Assembly: GCF_026262505.1 (NCBI RefSeq)
Contig: NC_067203.1
Coordinates: forward strand, 620,001-684,000
From: Trichomonas vaginalis G3
Lineage: Eukaryota > Parabasalia > Trichomonadida > Trichomonadidae
Direction of reading: 5' to 3'
Length of the DNA: 64,000 nucleotides
A program made the position numbers and the translations under genes. Within the stretch, counting starts at the first letter, position 1. The number at the start of each line of letters is the position of its first letter. Of the stretch, positions 23,906 to 34,033 are shown piece after piece. The notes beneath the pieces are model-generated. The model saw only the letters and a list, made by a program, of their open reading frames with translations. It ran no database searches and was not told the DNA's origin.

Positions 23906-24097
23906 GAACGTTTATTTTTTCATTAGTGAGTTCGTTAGTGAGGTGAAGTGGTTGGCGGCTTTGTAAATATTTAAGGTTAAGCTAGTTTTGCGTTTGATTT
24001 GTAAAATATACGTTAATGGTTTTGTAAAGTGTCAAATTCACATATAATGGGTAAGGAGGCGCGCAGTGCCACCATACCCAACTAACCCATACTAACT

Positions 24098-24102
24098 TCC
24101 CT
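24098..24102. repeat. Target-site duplication, right copy (TCCCT, or TCCCTA to 24103)
   Basis: Exact direct repeat of 2140-2144, immediately outside the right terminal repeat. It fixes the boundary of Mav1 and lies in the codons of the interrupted beta-helix gene. Confidence 0.85.
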
Positions 24103-24996
24103 ATCAATTCTTCCACTTGCAAAATGCTCATTGTCACTATCAAGATCTATCTGGCATTGGAATAAACATATATAACCATTATTAGCTCCAAAGAAATATT
24201 CATTACTCTGATTATTATTTTCAAAATAGCAATTATCAAAATTCATATTACCATTTTCACAGTATATCATTCCATGAAAATTAGAGTCAGTTCGATTTAT
24301 TGTGTTATTTGTAAATATAATAAATGAATAATTTGCATGTTTATCATATTGACTAATAATTCTGAATTCGGCTTCATTTTGATATATTAATGAATAATTT
24401 ATATTTCCTGATGCAGTGTTTATTGAAAATGCAGAGTTAGATTCTGCATAATTTTTTGTTAAATTGTTTTTTGAAAAAGAAATTTTACCATATTCTATTT
24501 TTATTCCATTTAATCCGATCTTGTTACCACAATTATTGCTAGATACGGATATTTCTGAAAAGAGATTTAAACCATCTTCCGTTGAATCTGTAATTTGTGC
24601 AAAAACAGTGCCAAGGTTTGATGAAGACCGCGACTCAATACTACATGACCTTTGTAATGCGCTATTCGCACAGTTTAATGTAATAGAACCTCCTTGATAG
24701 TTTTCCGTGTTTGAATTATTGATAAAAGTACATGAAGAAATCAGAGAACTTCCTTCTTTTGAATTAAGATATATTGCACCTGATTTTAAAGAAGAAAATG
24801 TTACTTTCCTCACATAAAAGTTCCCTGCACTTTGATTATAAAGCTTGCTCTCAGTATAAGCTTCTTGCACATTGCTATCTGAATGGTAAACATCTTGCCA
24901 TTCACTTAAATGAAGAATGTCCCATAATATCATTACTATCGATAAGAATATGGATAGAGAAACCTTAAAAAATTTTGTATTGAAATTCAAAGACAT
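24098..24996 (-). pseudogene. 5' part of parallel beta-helix surface protein, cut by Mav1
   Basis: The open frame starts at 24996 with a hydrophobic segment (residues ~10-27, FKVSLSIFLSIVMILWDI) acting as signal peptide or anchor. Asn/Ser/Ile-rich short repeats follow with motifs such as CTFINNS, YSLIYQNEAEF and CYFENNN, typical of right-handed parallel beta-helix proteins that trichomonads carry in large families. The frame runs on a few codons into Mav1. Its real 3' end is at 2007-2145. The insertion removes only about the last 45 codons, so a truncated product remains possible. Confidence 0.7.
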
Positions 24997-25454
24997 TCAA
25001 TTATATTTTTGATCGATTTGTAAGAAAATTTTCGTGAGAATCTTTATAAGTATGCATTATTATTTAAATATGTAACAAATAAAAAATTGATCCAATTTGA
25101 GATAAATGTAAATAAATGATCTAGATATATTGGTAATTGAATGATAAATTATTTTATCACAACAAATATCAATTTTAATTACTTCACTTATTTAAAAATA
25201 ACAGTTTTCCCAAAATGATAAAATTCGAATTATCACATAATAAACATCATTTCGTTATAAAAAAGTCCATTGAAAAAAAGGACATTCAATTTAGATTGTC
25301 CTATTCAAAACTACATTGTAATCGTTTGAATACCTAACTTTTTTTAAAAAAAAACAAAAACTATTTAGTAAATATTAAACAATAAATAAAACATAATATT
25401 ATTTTCACAAATAATCCAATGTAAACTATTGAAAAATTATTTTTTTTGAGAAAA
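24997..25454. other. Intergenic, A/T-rich, no gene seen
   Basis: The 458 bp between the beta-helix 5' end and the 3' end of the RhoGEF gene hold homopolymer-rich sequence only. Confidence 0.6.
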
Positions 25455-26117
25455 TTAAATTGCGCTGACTGTCAGACATCTTTTGTCAGAGAAATAAACA
25501 AAATTCATTGCATCCGAGAGCGATTTATCATCTAGTATCTTTGTTTCTCCCTTTGCAACAGTAATCATCAAAGAAACGTTGTCTTTCTGTATAATTTTCT
25601 TGATGATTTCAGTGATTGAACTGCAATTGTCATCAGAACCGACTTTAATCAGTTTCGCACATCTCATTGCGTCATCGAAGACTTTCATGTGGAAGATTGT
25701 ACCCTTTGGAACGTTTCCTCCCATCAAAACAGACTCCATTTTGTTCACGTGTTGTTCCATGACCATGTTTTCGTATCCTTTCTGCCAGAGCCTCTGCGCC
25801 TTCTTCTTTGTTGCGTTTCCTTCCAATGGACTAAGTTTGCTCATGTCGATGTTGAAGATTTCGCAGAATTTAGGCATAGAAAAGGTCTGCGAAGGAGGAT
25901 CAAACTTCTTGGACATGGAATCAATAATTTTAAGGATTTCGCTCGATGAAGCATCTTTTGGAATGTTCTGTGGCTCTGGAGATGGAATTCTTTGATCATA
26001 AACTTTCTTTTCTGTTGGTGCTTTTTGAGGTGTCACTTTTTGTATTGGTATTTTCTCTACTGGCACTTTTTGTTCCAAAATTTTTGTATCGTTTGGTATT
26101 TTTTGAGCTGTCACGTT
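25455..26117 (-). pseudogene. C-terminal extension of RhoGEF-kelch protein after in-frame stop
   Basis: 219 codons follow the TAA that ends the RhoGEF ORF, in the same frame and with no ATG of their own. The Lys/Pro/Gln/Val-rich repeats (VPVEKIPIQKVTPQK) resemble the low-complexity end of that ORF (PISTSQEY, PVQPIEEKIPENP). The last ~90 residues look folded (GTIFHMKVFDDAM … SLMITVAKGETKILDD) in a ubiquitin-like or Ras-binding manner. So one gene of about 1280 residues seems to have acquired a stop, or the stop is an error. Confidence 0.55.
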
Positions 26118-29100
26118 TTAATCTGAAATTGATGATACTGGATTTTCAGGGATTTTCTCTTCTATTGGCTGAACAGGAGTAATTTGAGCGATTGGAACTG
26201 TTTCTGGTGATTTGATATCAGAAACAGGAATTACTTCTGTTGATGAATATTCCGTAGAGAGACTAGAAGCAGGGAACTCAACAGAACTCGAATCTGTCAA
26301 TGGAGAAAGGTTTGAGTAGTTCGGAGTGAAAAACAGAGGAGAATTATCTGTCATTAAGTAAGGTCTCTGCTGCATGGAGATTTCGTAGGATGCAGCTGGT
26401 GGAGGAGTCTTAGAAATATAATTCCTTGTGTAAACATTTTCGAGTGGTTGGACACCTGGAGGAGGGGTGAAGTTGCTTGATTCCACTGAAATGTATTCTT
26501 GGGATGTCGAAATAGGCTTTGTCAAGTTATTTGCCGAGTGTCTGTGTTTCCTTTTCTCCATTGTTGCCAAAGATATCCTTGGCGCAGAGAGCCTTTCTGG
26601 TTTATCCTCTTCGTCAGAGTCAGAAACGTCAGACGTGTGTGTTGAATACTCTTTCTTCCTCCTCTTCGCTCTGAGGTCTCTGCAGTTGGCGTCTTTCGGC
26701 TTTGGCTCTGCCTTTTCGTATGTGTTTGGAGTTGGCGCTGGAATTATTTCTTCTTTGATCTTGAAATTTTCTTCTTTTGTCTCTTCTTTCGCCGCAGACG
26801 AGAACCAGTCGATGTTTGTGTTTCTCCAGTATCTGTCTATTGGTTTGTCGTCATCGTGCAGGTCGAAATTGTGCGAGAGATTCGCAATCCATGCTGTTGC
26901 GTAGTTCCTGTGGTTGATTCGGTCTGTTCCTCCGAAAACAAGGATTTCATCAGGTCCTATTGGCAGCATTGAGAATTTGGAGAGCGAAGGAGCGCTGTTG
27001 CCGAAAGATTTCACGTCATCGAGTTTAATCCATCGCTTTGTATCGATGATTTCTATTTCTTTCGAGCTGGAATCCTTTATACCGCCCTTAACAACCAAAA
27101 AGCGGCCAATTGAGATCGCTTTGTGCTCTGAGCGGGGATCTACGTTAGCTTTAAATCTCTGTGACCACTTGTTCTTCTTGAAATCGTATATCCATAAGTC
27201 ACCCAAAAATTCTTCATGTCTCCCCCCAATTATGACCATACGGGAGTGTTTTCGGCCAATTAATGTTGCTGAGTGGCTGTATCTTGCTGGTGGGCTGATA
27301 TTGTTAGGGGACTTGGCTACGATGTCAGTAAACATGTTGTTTTCGGGATCGTAAACGGAAATTTGGTCGGAAACTTCGCTTTCGGTTTTCTTCTTGTTTG
27401 AGAGCTTTCCGCCGAAGAAATAAAGCTTGTTTTCATAAGCGACGCATGAATGTCCGTATCTGCCGATTGGTTTTCCATTTACTGGCTTAACTCTGCTCCA
27501 TTGCTTACTTGCGAGCCTGTAGACCCAAATATCTCTGTACACCTTGCCTGTCTTCTTGTTCAGACCGAAGCAAACGTACAAATCGTTCTTCAAAGCCGTA
27601 ATTGTGTGGCATTCTCGAGCAGGAACCGGAGTTTCTTCGACAATCCACTGCTTTTCGGATATAATGAACTGTATGAGTGTGGATGTTGACTGGAAGAGGT
27701 TATTTATGCCTCCAAAGAAGAAACATGATCCGGTAAACAAACAACCATCATGGGACATGCGTTCTGACATGCCAGTGATGATTTCTAAGTCTGTCCAAGT
27801 AATAAACGGCTCCGAAATCTTCATTTCCTTGTACTTTTCCTCTAATGTTGAATGATAAACGTCAATCCAGTTCTGTTTGTCCGCATTTTCGAGGAATTGT
27901 ATCTGGTAGTGCTCGCCCTGGAAGAATGTTGACAGGGAATTCAGCGCAGGAGTGTCATTTGCAAACTGGAAACGTAAAAGCTCCTGATTAATGATTGGAG
28001 TGTATTGCTTCTTCTTCTGGAAGCATAGTAGAATGATATCGTTGAATAAAAGAAGCTTTCCTTGGCCGGATTTTTTACTTATGATTCGGACATCCGCTTC
28101 CTCAATCAATTCACGGCCGTGCTCGATGATCAAGTACTTCGGGGGCATGCATGCTTGTATTTCTTGCATTTTGTTTAACGTTAAAACGCGATGAGAAATC
28201 GAATCAACGTGTTTGTTTACATCTGTCAGTTTTTGGAATGTAAAGTTGATGAATTCCTTTTCAGGATGGAAACTTGGAGTGAATTTGTCTAATTCTCTGA
28301 ATAATAAAGGATATCTTGGGTATCTTTGTACAGGAGTGATGTAAAACGATAAGAATGAACGTCCATATGAATCAGGACATTTTTCTTCGATTTCTTTGAA
28401 CTGTTTATCAACTGATTTTACAGATCTCTTCGCTTTGACCATATCATCAAGGGCTTTGTAAGCGGAGACGAATACCATTGCCTTTGTGAAGTTATCTAAG
28501 TGCTTGAGAAATACAAATGATAATTCAGAACTGAATTTAATTTCAATTTTTTTCAAATCTTCGAGAAAATCTGAATGAACTTTGTAAATTCCTTTGATTT
28601 CGCGAAATAGTTTGTGTAATTCTGACTCTTCAAATATTTTTGCCTTTTTAAACGCTGGTTGCCAATAATCTTCCAACATTTTTAAGCTATTTACGTATGA
28701 TTCCTCTGTTTTAACGATTTCGGCTGTTATGTGATCGCGACCGCATATCTTTTTACGACCTGCATCGCCTACATTTATCGAAATGTGAAGTCTTTTATTT
28801 CTTGTTTGCTGAATGATAGGATATGCTTGATCTTCCAATGACAGGATCTTTCCGTCCATCGAAATCTTCTCATCCGAGAAATCGTAACCGAATTTTGCCC
28901 TAAAAGCAAGTAAAATATCTTCAACCTTTAATTTAGTCATTTCGGATATAGAGATTGGGACTGCTATTGGATCGATAGCTACATTCAGCTGAGTCTCTAC
29001 TTCAACATAGAACCAATATTTACCATTTTGATTTAACGGAATTGCTTTAAAGTAGTACGGAGGTGGCTTATATTTATCAACTGGCCCTTCAATGCAGACT

Positions 29101-29300
29101 TCAGGATACAGTTTCAAAGGATTACAGTCCGTTTTTAGAATTTCTATAAAATTTGGATTATGAAACGCAATAACTGCGTCAGAAATTCCAATGTCTGATT
29201 GTATCTGGGCAACAGTCTTATTTATGTTATCAGCATAAGAAAGAACTGTAAGGGGACGCAGCCCATGCTGAACGTAAAAAGACATTGAAATATTTGGCAT
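26118..29300 (-). CDS. RhoGEF-PH-kelch signalling protein, 1060 aa
   Basis: Domains in order: a ubiquitin-like N-terminal region (residues ~1-180, two repeats of beta-grasp appearance); a DH/RhoGEF domain (~190-395) with ITAEIVKTEESYVNSL and FYITPVQRYPRYPLLFREL; a PH domain (~400-510) with GQGKLLLFNDIILLC and a Trp near its end; then kelch repeats (~520-830) with ARECHTITAL, GRYGHSCVAY, ARYSHSATLIG and SEHKAISIGRF; a Ser/Pro-rich tail. It would activate Rho-family GTPases to control the actin cytoskeleton. Start at 29300 follows an AATTGA leader. The stop is probably premature (see 25455-26117). Confidence 0.85.
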   Translation of the reverse strand: MPNISMSFYVQHGLRPLTVLSYADNINKTVAQIQSDIGISDAVIAFHNPNFIEILKTDCNPLKLYPEVCIEGPVDKYKPPPYYFKAIPLNQNGKYWFYVEVETQLNVAIDPIAVPISISEMTKLKVEDILLAFRAKFGYDFSDEKISMDGKILSLEDQAYPIIQQTRNKRLHISINVGDAGRKKICGRDHITAEIVKTEESYVNSLKMLEDYWQPAFKKAKIFEESELHKLFREIKGIYKVHSDFLEDLKKIEIKFSSELSFVFLKHLDNFTKAMVFVSAYKALDDMVKAKRSVKSVDKQFKEIEEKCPDSYGRSFLSFYITPVQRYPRYPLLFRELDKFTPSFHPEKEFINFTFQKLTDVNKHVDSISHRVLTLNKMQEIQACMPPKYLIIEHGRELIEEADVRIISKKSGQGKLLLFNDIILLCFQKKKQYTPIINQELLRFQFANDTPALNSLSTFFQGEHYQIQFLENADKQNWIDVYHSTLEEKYKEMKISEPFITWTDLEIITGMSERMSHDGCLFTGSCFFFGGINNLFQSTSTLIQFIISEKQWIVEETPVPARECHTITALKNDLYVCFGLNKKTGKVYRDIWVYRLASKQWSRVKPVNGKPIGRYGHSCVAYENKLYFFGGKLSNKKKTESEVSDQISVYDPENNMFTDIVAKSPNNISPPARYSHSATLIGRKHSRMVIIGGRHEEFLGDLWIYDFKKNKWSQRFKANVDPRSEHKAISIGRFLVVKGGIKDSSSKEIEIIDTKRWIKLDDVKSFGNSAPSLSKFSMLPIGPDEILVFGGTDRINHRNYATAWIANLSHNFDLHDDDKPIDRYWRNTNIDWFSSAAKEETKEENFKIKEEIIPAPTPNTYEKAEPKPKDANCRDLRAKRRKKEYSTHTSDVSDSDEEDKPERLSAPRISLATMEKRKHRHSANNLTKPISTSQEYISVESSNFTPPPGVQPLENVYTRNYISKTPPPAASYEISMQQRPYLMTDNSPLFFTPNYSNLSPLTDSSSVEFPASSLSTEYSSTEVIPVSDIKSPETVPIAQITPVQPIEEKIPENPVSSISD

Positions 29301-29926
29301 TCAATTTTATGATATTATAGAATATAGTAAGAAATAGCTTGATAATGCATTTTATAGAAATAATTATTGAATGGGTCATATCAATTTTCTTTGTTTTTGA
29401 GAATCGAACGTTTTACATTTTAAGATTATGACAATAATTTATTTTACTTTATTTCTAATTAATTTACATGCATTTATGATGATCTAGGAAAATAACTTTT
29501 CAGAAGATGTATTTTGTTGTTTTTTTTATAATTGGCCAAAATTCTTTTGCATTGTATAGCTCATATATCAAGGTTTACGGGAGTTCATTCGGTATTCACT
29601 TAAACTAATAGTTCAATCTTTTTTACGAGAATTGATCAAAAATTTCAAGCGTCATCGAACGAGATAAACAGGTCAGCAATCATATTATAGAGATTTAGGC
29701 ATAATCCTTATGTAATGTTTTATTTATACTCTTCTTATCATCCCAAATCTCGAGTTTTATAACCTGATTCTAAAATATAAACGTCAAAGGAGGATAAAAA
29801 TTTGTCTATCCTGAAACGAAAACTACATGCAAAATCTCAAGATATTTGCCTACGATACCAATAAATTCAAATGAGAGTGATTGTTTTATCGGCGCTTCAC
29901 ACCAATCAAATAATGACAAAAAATTT
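29301..29926. other. Divergent intergenic region
   Basis: A/T-rich promoter space between the RhoGEF gene and the CSN4-like gene; no other gene seen. ATTGAATG contexts occur at the starts of 24996 and 29300 genes. Confidence 0.5.
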
Positions 29927-31027
29927 ATGACTTTAAATGAAATCAGCCAAGCAACAAATCCAGAACCAGAACAGATAGATAAGATCATTGTCAATTTCAT
30001 GGTAGGTTTGGATGACGGAAAATTACAAGATTTACTCAATGAAACAGTTGATTTAAGAATTTCCAACAAAATCCTTTTAGAAATATTAAAATCATTATTT
30101 AGAGAAATTTCTAAGCTCGATGAAACTCAACACCCAAGATCATATTTGACTTCTATCCGTTCTTTTTATGAATCCAAAAATATTTTCCAAGAACTTCAAT
30201 CACAGTACTTGATTGAGCTTGCAAACGCTTACGAATCAGTCAATGGCTACGAAGAGGCTGCCAGATTAAGGGAAGACACAGAAAAACCAGAAGAAGAATT
30301 TGAAAATTTGGAATTTTATGAGCACATAGCTGAACTTTACTTATTGGCAAAGAATGAAGAAGAACTCAAGAAATCTCTCATGCAAGTAAACGGTAAAATC
30401 TTCAGATTAAGAACTCCACAAAAATATATCACCAAATTCGATAATATGAGAGGCAGATTATACGTTCTTCAGCATCAGTACCAAGAAGCGTACCGTGCCT
30501 TCATGATGGTTATTGCTTCTTCCGAAAGCGACGAAGTTAAAAATGAATATAAGAAACTTGCTGCAATTTGTGCATGTTTGAACATCAAGTCCAAGGATAA
30601 CAAAGCCATTACAGCCCTCTACGAAGATCCAGACGTCAAGAAATACCCATTTTACAAATATATCGATTTAATCAGCAAAAAACAACTGATTGATCAAGCC
30701 GCTCGTGACGAATTCATCGAAGCTACAAAGGGATTCTTCGACGTTGACTTCAAAAACGATCTAGATAAGGCCTGTCTGCAACACAACTTAAAATATGCCG
30801 AAAAAATGTTTTCTTCGGTCAAATTCGAGAGACTTGCAGATTTAATTGGATTCGCACCAATCGAAACTGAGCAACAGATCAAAGACATGATAATTCGTCA
30901 ACAAATTCACGCTGCGATCGATCAGGAGCTCAAAATCGTTATCTTTGACAACAAAATATCACAAAGCCAAGATGAATCAATCATTGAGTATTCAGATCTT
31001 GTTAACTCTGTAATCAAAGAAATTTAA
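29927..31027 (+). CDS. CSN4: COP9 signalosome subunit 4-like PCI protein
   Basis: The ATG at 29927 (MTLNEISQA) is the first in frame; the frame is open further upstream. About 366 residues. Helical repeats with the segment EFYEHIAELYLL, then QHNLKYAEKMFSSVKFERLADLIGF followed by AIDQELKIVIFD: this is the winged-helix end of a PCI domain and its order fits CSN4 (AVIEHN…, FEELGALL…, GFIDQ…). CSN4 helps remove NEDD8 from cullins; the related proteasome lid subunit Rpn5 is the alternative. Intact single-exon gene. Confidence 0.75.
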   Translation: MTLNEISQATNPEPEQIDKIIVNFMVGLDDGKLQDLLNETVDLRISNKILLEILKSLFREISKLDETQHPRSYLTSIRSFYESKNIFQELQSQYLIELANAYESVNGYEEAARLREDTEKPEEEFENLEFYEHIAELYLLAKNEEELKKSLMQVNGKIFRLRTPQKYITKFDNMRGRLYVLQHQYQEAYRAFMMVIASSESDEVKNEYKKLAAICACLNIKSKDNKAITALYEDPDVKKYPFYKYIDLISKKQLIDQAARDEFIEATKGFFDVDFKNDLDKACLQHNLKYAEKMFSSVKFERLADLIGFAPIETEQQIKDMIIRQQIHAAIDQELKIVIFDNKISQSQDESIIEYSDLVNSVIKEI

Positions 31028-31496
31028 TTGTTAAATAAAAAATTAATATCATATTTCTTGTCATTTTTCATACGAATCTAAACATTTAACAACTTAACTA
31101 TTTGGCAGATCCTTTGCTGATGATATTAAACGATATTTAAAATATATGATTTTTATTCAATCTTAATTTCAAGTTATATCTTTTATTACATTATCATTAA
31201 AAAAGAAATAGCTCAGTAAATGCACTTAATTTACCTCAAAATCCAAAATAAAACTCAATTCAAAACAATTTGCATCTTTCCAGTGAAATTTTATCATAGA
31301 TAGTATATGATACTTATGGATTTTCATAATGCAATATGCATCATCATGCATATCCACAAAAGAATCTGAATATATTCTCTTCATCGATTCAAGTTATCCA
31401 TTCGCTCTTTAATTTGAAATATAATACTCATAAAAGTTAAAAATAACTAATAATAAAGTGCATAAGTATTATTTTGCAAATATGTTTCTAGACTAA
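31028..31496. other. Intergenic, no gene seen
   Basis: A/T-rich sequence between the CSN4-like and BspA-like genes. An ATG at 31482 begins a frame that meets TAA at 31494. Confidence 0.5.
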
Positions 31497-33950
31497 ACTA
31501 TTACCTCTCTTGCTAATGGAGATTATGAGCAGAACTTTAAGTTACTTCGGAAATGTTCCTCAAAGAGTCCAAATATACTTATTAAATCTACAGTTGAGGA
31601 AATTTATGGGAACACTGATAAAGATAATTGTTTTATTGATGCTAAGGAGACATTACAAACATTTACATTTGAGGATAATCCACAATTAAAGAAGATTCAG
31701 AAATATGCATTCTATAATTGCACTGCATTATTATCAATTGATTTATCTCAATGCACCAAACTTACAACAATCGATGGTAGTGCCTTCACTTACTGTAGAG
31801 CAGTAACAAGTGTAACCTTTCCTCCATCATTGATAGAAATTGGATATGGATGTATTAGATATACGAAAATCACAGAGTTATTTATTCCAAAATCCGTTAG
31901 TAAAATTGATTCATATGGATTTGGATCAAACACATTATTAAAACGTGTCACATTTGAAGAAGGATCTCAATTAGAAGAAATAAAAACTTATACATTTATC
32001 AATTCACAAATAACAGATTTTGAAGTCCCTCAGAATGTCTACATAATGTACGGAAGCGCATTCCATTATAATACTGTAATGAAAAGCATATCTGTTCACA
32101 TATTAAATCCATATATGATATCAGATGAAAGAGGATTATATAGTTATAACAAAACAATTCTTTGGTACTGTTGCTCAGGATATACAGATGTTTATACGAT
32201 AAAATCTGAGACAACTACATTAGAAATTGGCGCCTTTGTTCATTACCAAGGTCCAGGAGTAAATTTACCAAGTAATTTACAAATTATTAAATATCTTTGT
32301 TTTGCTTATTCAAAAATTACTGAAATAACAATGCCAGACACTGTGAAATCATTAGAAGGCTCAGTATTTTTGAATTGCAAGCAACTCACTCATGCAACAT
32401 TATCTGAGAATATTTCAACAATTTATTCATACACTTTCCAATATTCTGGAATCCAATCAATGCATATTCCAAATAAAGCAAAAAATATTTACAAAGGTGC
32501 ATTTAGCAGTTGTTTGAGTCTTGAAGATTTCTGGCTTTCATCTCCTTTGCCTAAATTCGATGGAGGTGTTTTCTCCTTGAGTCCGAACATAAAATTCAAG
32601 TCAGATGATGGCACAACACTTAACATCAATGAGGAGAACGTGGTGTTCAACAAAGACAATACTTCTGTCGTTGGATACTTTGGTTCTACTGAAGATATTA
32701 TCCATTTACCAAATACTGTTAAGAAAATTGAAACAAGAGTTTTTATAGAAAAAGATAATATTAAAAAAGTTGTTTGTGATAATGGATGCCAACTTGAATC
32801 CATTGGAGAATACGCATTTCAAAATTGTATAAATTTACAAGTATTTCCGACTTTTTCCTTTGTGAAACAAATTGGATCTTATGCATTCAATGGCTGCGCT
32901 TTAAAGGTAGATTTAGATTTCTCAAGTCCTCTGACATTAATAGATGACTTTGCATTCGTAAACAATCAATATTTATCTAAGGTTTCTTTCGCATCTTCTT
33001 CACTTTTAAGAATAGGAAAATCCGCATTCAGAAATTGCCCAAATTTACAGAATTTAACTTTTGGTGGTACAGCAGAGATTAATCTTTCGGAATCATGTTT
33101 CCAATACTCCAGCAATCTAGAGAAACTAACCATCACCAATAAAGTACATTTAGCTTCTCTTTGTTTTAGTTCTTGCGGATTAAAAAATATCACTTTTGAA
33201 AATAATTATGTAAGTGATAAAACAATTCCAACTTTTTGTTTCAAAGGATGTACGAACTTAAGTGAAATCATTCTTCCAATAAACTGCGAGACAATTGAAT
33301 TGGAGGCTTTCGCAGGAACTTCTCTAACACATGTTGTTGTTCCAAACAATATTTTAGTTCTTTCAAGACAATGCTTTAGAGATTGCGTTTATTTGAAGAA
33401 TATTACGATTTCAGATGATTCCAGATTGACTAAAATAGAATACGCTGTATTCCAAGGTTGTTCTTCTTTCAGTTACGTCAATAGTTTCAACGCTCAAAAC
33501 TTTTGCAGTGATAATGGAGCGATTTATACAAATACTAGAAACAGAATCATTGTTTATCCTCCAGCGAATAAAAATAAGTTTTTTGCTTTCTCAGATCAAG
33601 TAAAAGAAATTGAACAAAGCTCATTTATCGGATGCACAAACTTGGAAGTAATTTTGATTCCTGATAACAGTGTAGTTTCAATCGGTGAATCTGCTTTTAA
33701 AGATTGCATTAATTTGAAACAAATCAACATTCCAAAATCGGTGCAATCAATCGGCGCTGATGCGTTTAGTGGCTGTGATAACATTAGATGTGGTATTATT
33801 TTCGAAAATAAAACAGCTGAGTTTAAAGAGATGCTGAAGAATAGCGGCCTTCCTGCTATTGCTCTTTCAATTTGCAGTGGTGTTACTTGCAAAGCTCAAA
33901 TTACAAGAACATTTAACTATTCACTGCTTTTTGTTTTTATTTTAATGTAA
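31497..33950 (+). CDS. BspA-like leucine-rich repeat surface protein
   Basis: About 27 repeats of the BspA/TpLRR type (patterns such as IGEYAFQNCINLQ, IGKSAFRNCPNLQ, IGESAFKDCINLK), followed by a short hydrophobic C-terminus. Such proteins are a huge surface family in trichomonads and some bind host cells or bacteria. The coding frame is open from 31497 but has no ATG before about 31830. The nearest upstream ATG (31482) is in frame but followed by TAA four codons later (MFLD-stop-TITSLANGDYEQNF). Either a 5' nonsense mutation or a non-standard start. Confidence 0.78.
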   Translation, partial: TITSLANGDYEQNFKLLRKCSSKSPNILIKSTVEEIYGNTDKDNCFIDAKETLQTFTFEDNPQLKKIQKYAFYNCTALLSIDLSQCTKLTTIDGSAFTYCRAVTSVTFPPSLIEIGYGCIRYTKITELFIPKSVSKIDSYGFGSNTLLKRVTFEEGSQLEEIKTYTFINSQITDFEVPQNVYIMYGSAFHYNTVMKSISVHILNPYMISDERGLYSYNKTILWYCCSGYTDVYTIKSETTTLEIGAFVHYQGPGVNLPSNLQIIKYLCFAYSKITEITMPDTVKSLEGSVFLNCKQLTHATLSENISTIYSYTFQYSGIQSMHIPNKAKNIYKGAFSSCLSLEDFWLSSPLPKFDGGVFSLSPNIKFKSDDGTTLNINEENVVFNKDNTSVVGYFGSTEDIIHLPNTVKKIETRVFIEKDNIKKVVCDNGCQLESIGEYAFQNCINLQVFPTFSFVKQIGSYAFNGCALKVDLDFSSPLTLIDDFAFVNNQYLSKVSFASSSLLRIGKSAFRNCPNLQNLTFGGTAEINLSESCFQYSSNLEKLTITNKVHLASLCFSSCGLKNITFENNYVSDKTIPTFCFKGCTNLSEIILPINCETIELEAFAGTSLTHVVVPNNILVLSRQCFRDCVYLKNITISDDSRLTKIEYAVFQGCSSFSYVNSFNAQNFCSDNGAIYTNTRNRIIVYPPANKNKFFAFSDQVKEIEQSSFIGCTNLEVILIPDNSVVSIGESAFKDCINLKQINIPKSVQSIGADAFSGCDNIRCGIIFENKTAEFKEMLKNSGLPAIALSICSGVTCKAQITRTFNYSLLFVFILM

Positions 33951-34033
33951 AAAATTGTGTTATTTAATGACTTTACATGAATACACATTCTTCTTTATTT
34001 ATATATATAAAAAACAAATATCTAAAGAGATTT

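Larger units (their letters stand above)
2145..24097. mobile_element. Complete Maverick/Polinton element (Mav1)
   Basis: The element is 21.95 kb long, begins AGTTAGTATGGG and ends with its complement, has ~0.7 kb terminal inverted repeats and is flanked by TCCCT(A) duplications. It encodes the hallmark set: protein-primed DNA polymerase B, retroviral-type integrase, FtsK/HerA-like packaging ATPase and a major capsid protein, plus KilA-N proteins, capsid-like paralogues and a fibre protein. I found no adenain-like cysteine protease. The two terminal repeats are nearly identical (one substitution and two ~11-12-bp indels seen), which suggests a recent insertion, yet polymerase, integrase, fibre and both KilA-N genes carry frameshifts or stops. 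Confidence 0.95.
23402..24097. repeat. Mav1 right terminal inverted repeat
   Basis: Inverted copy of 2145-2841, ending CCCATACTAACT next to the TCCCT duplication. It carries the second identical copy of the 94-residue gene and the last codons of the 178-residue gene at 22890-23426, read in a different frame from the 88-residue gene that ends in the left repeat. Confidence 0.93.

Noticed and set aside
24082-24097. Extension of the beta-helix ORF into the Maverick end
   Set aside because: These codons belong to the terminal repeat; the native gene continues at 2145.
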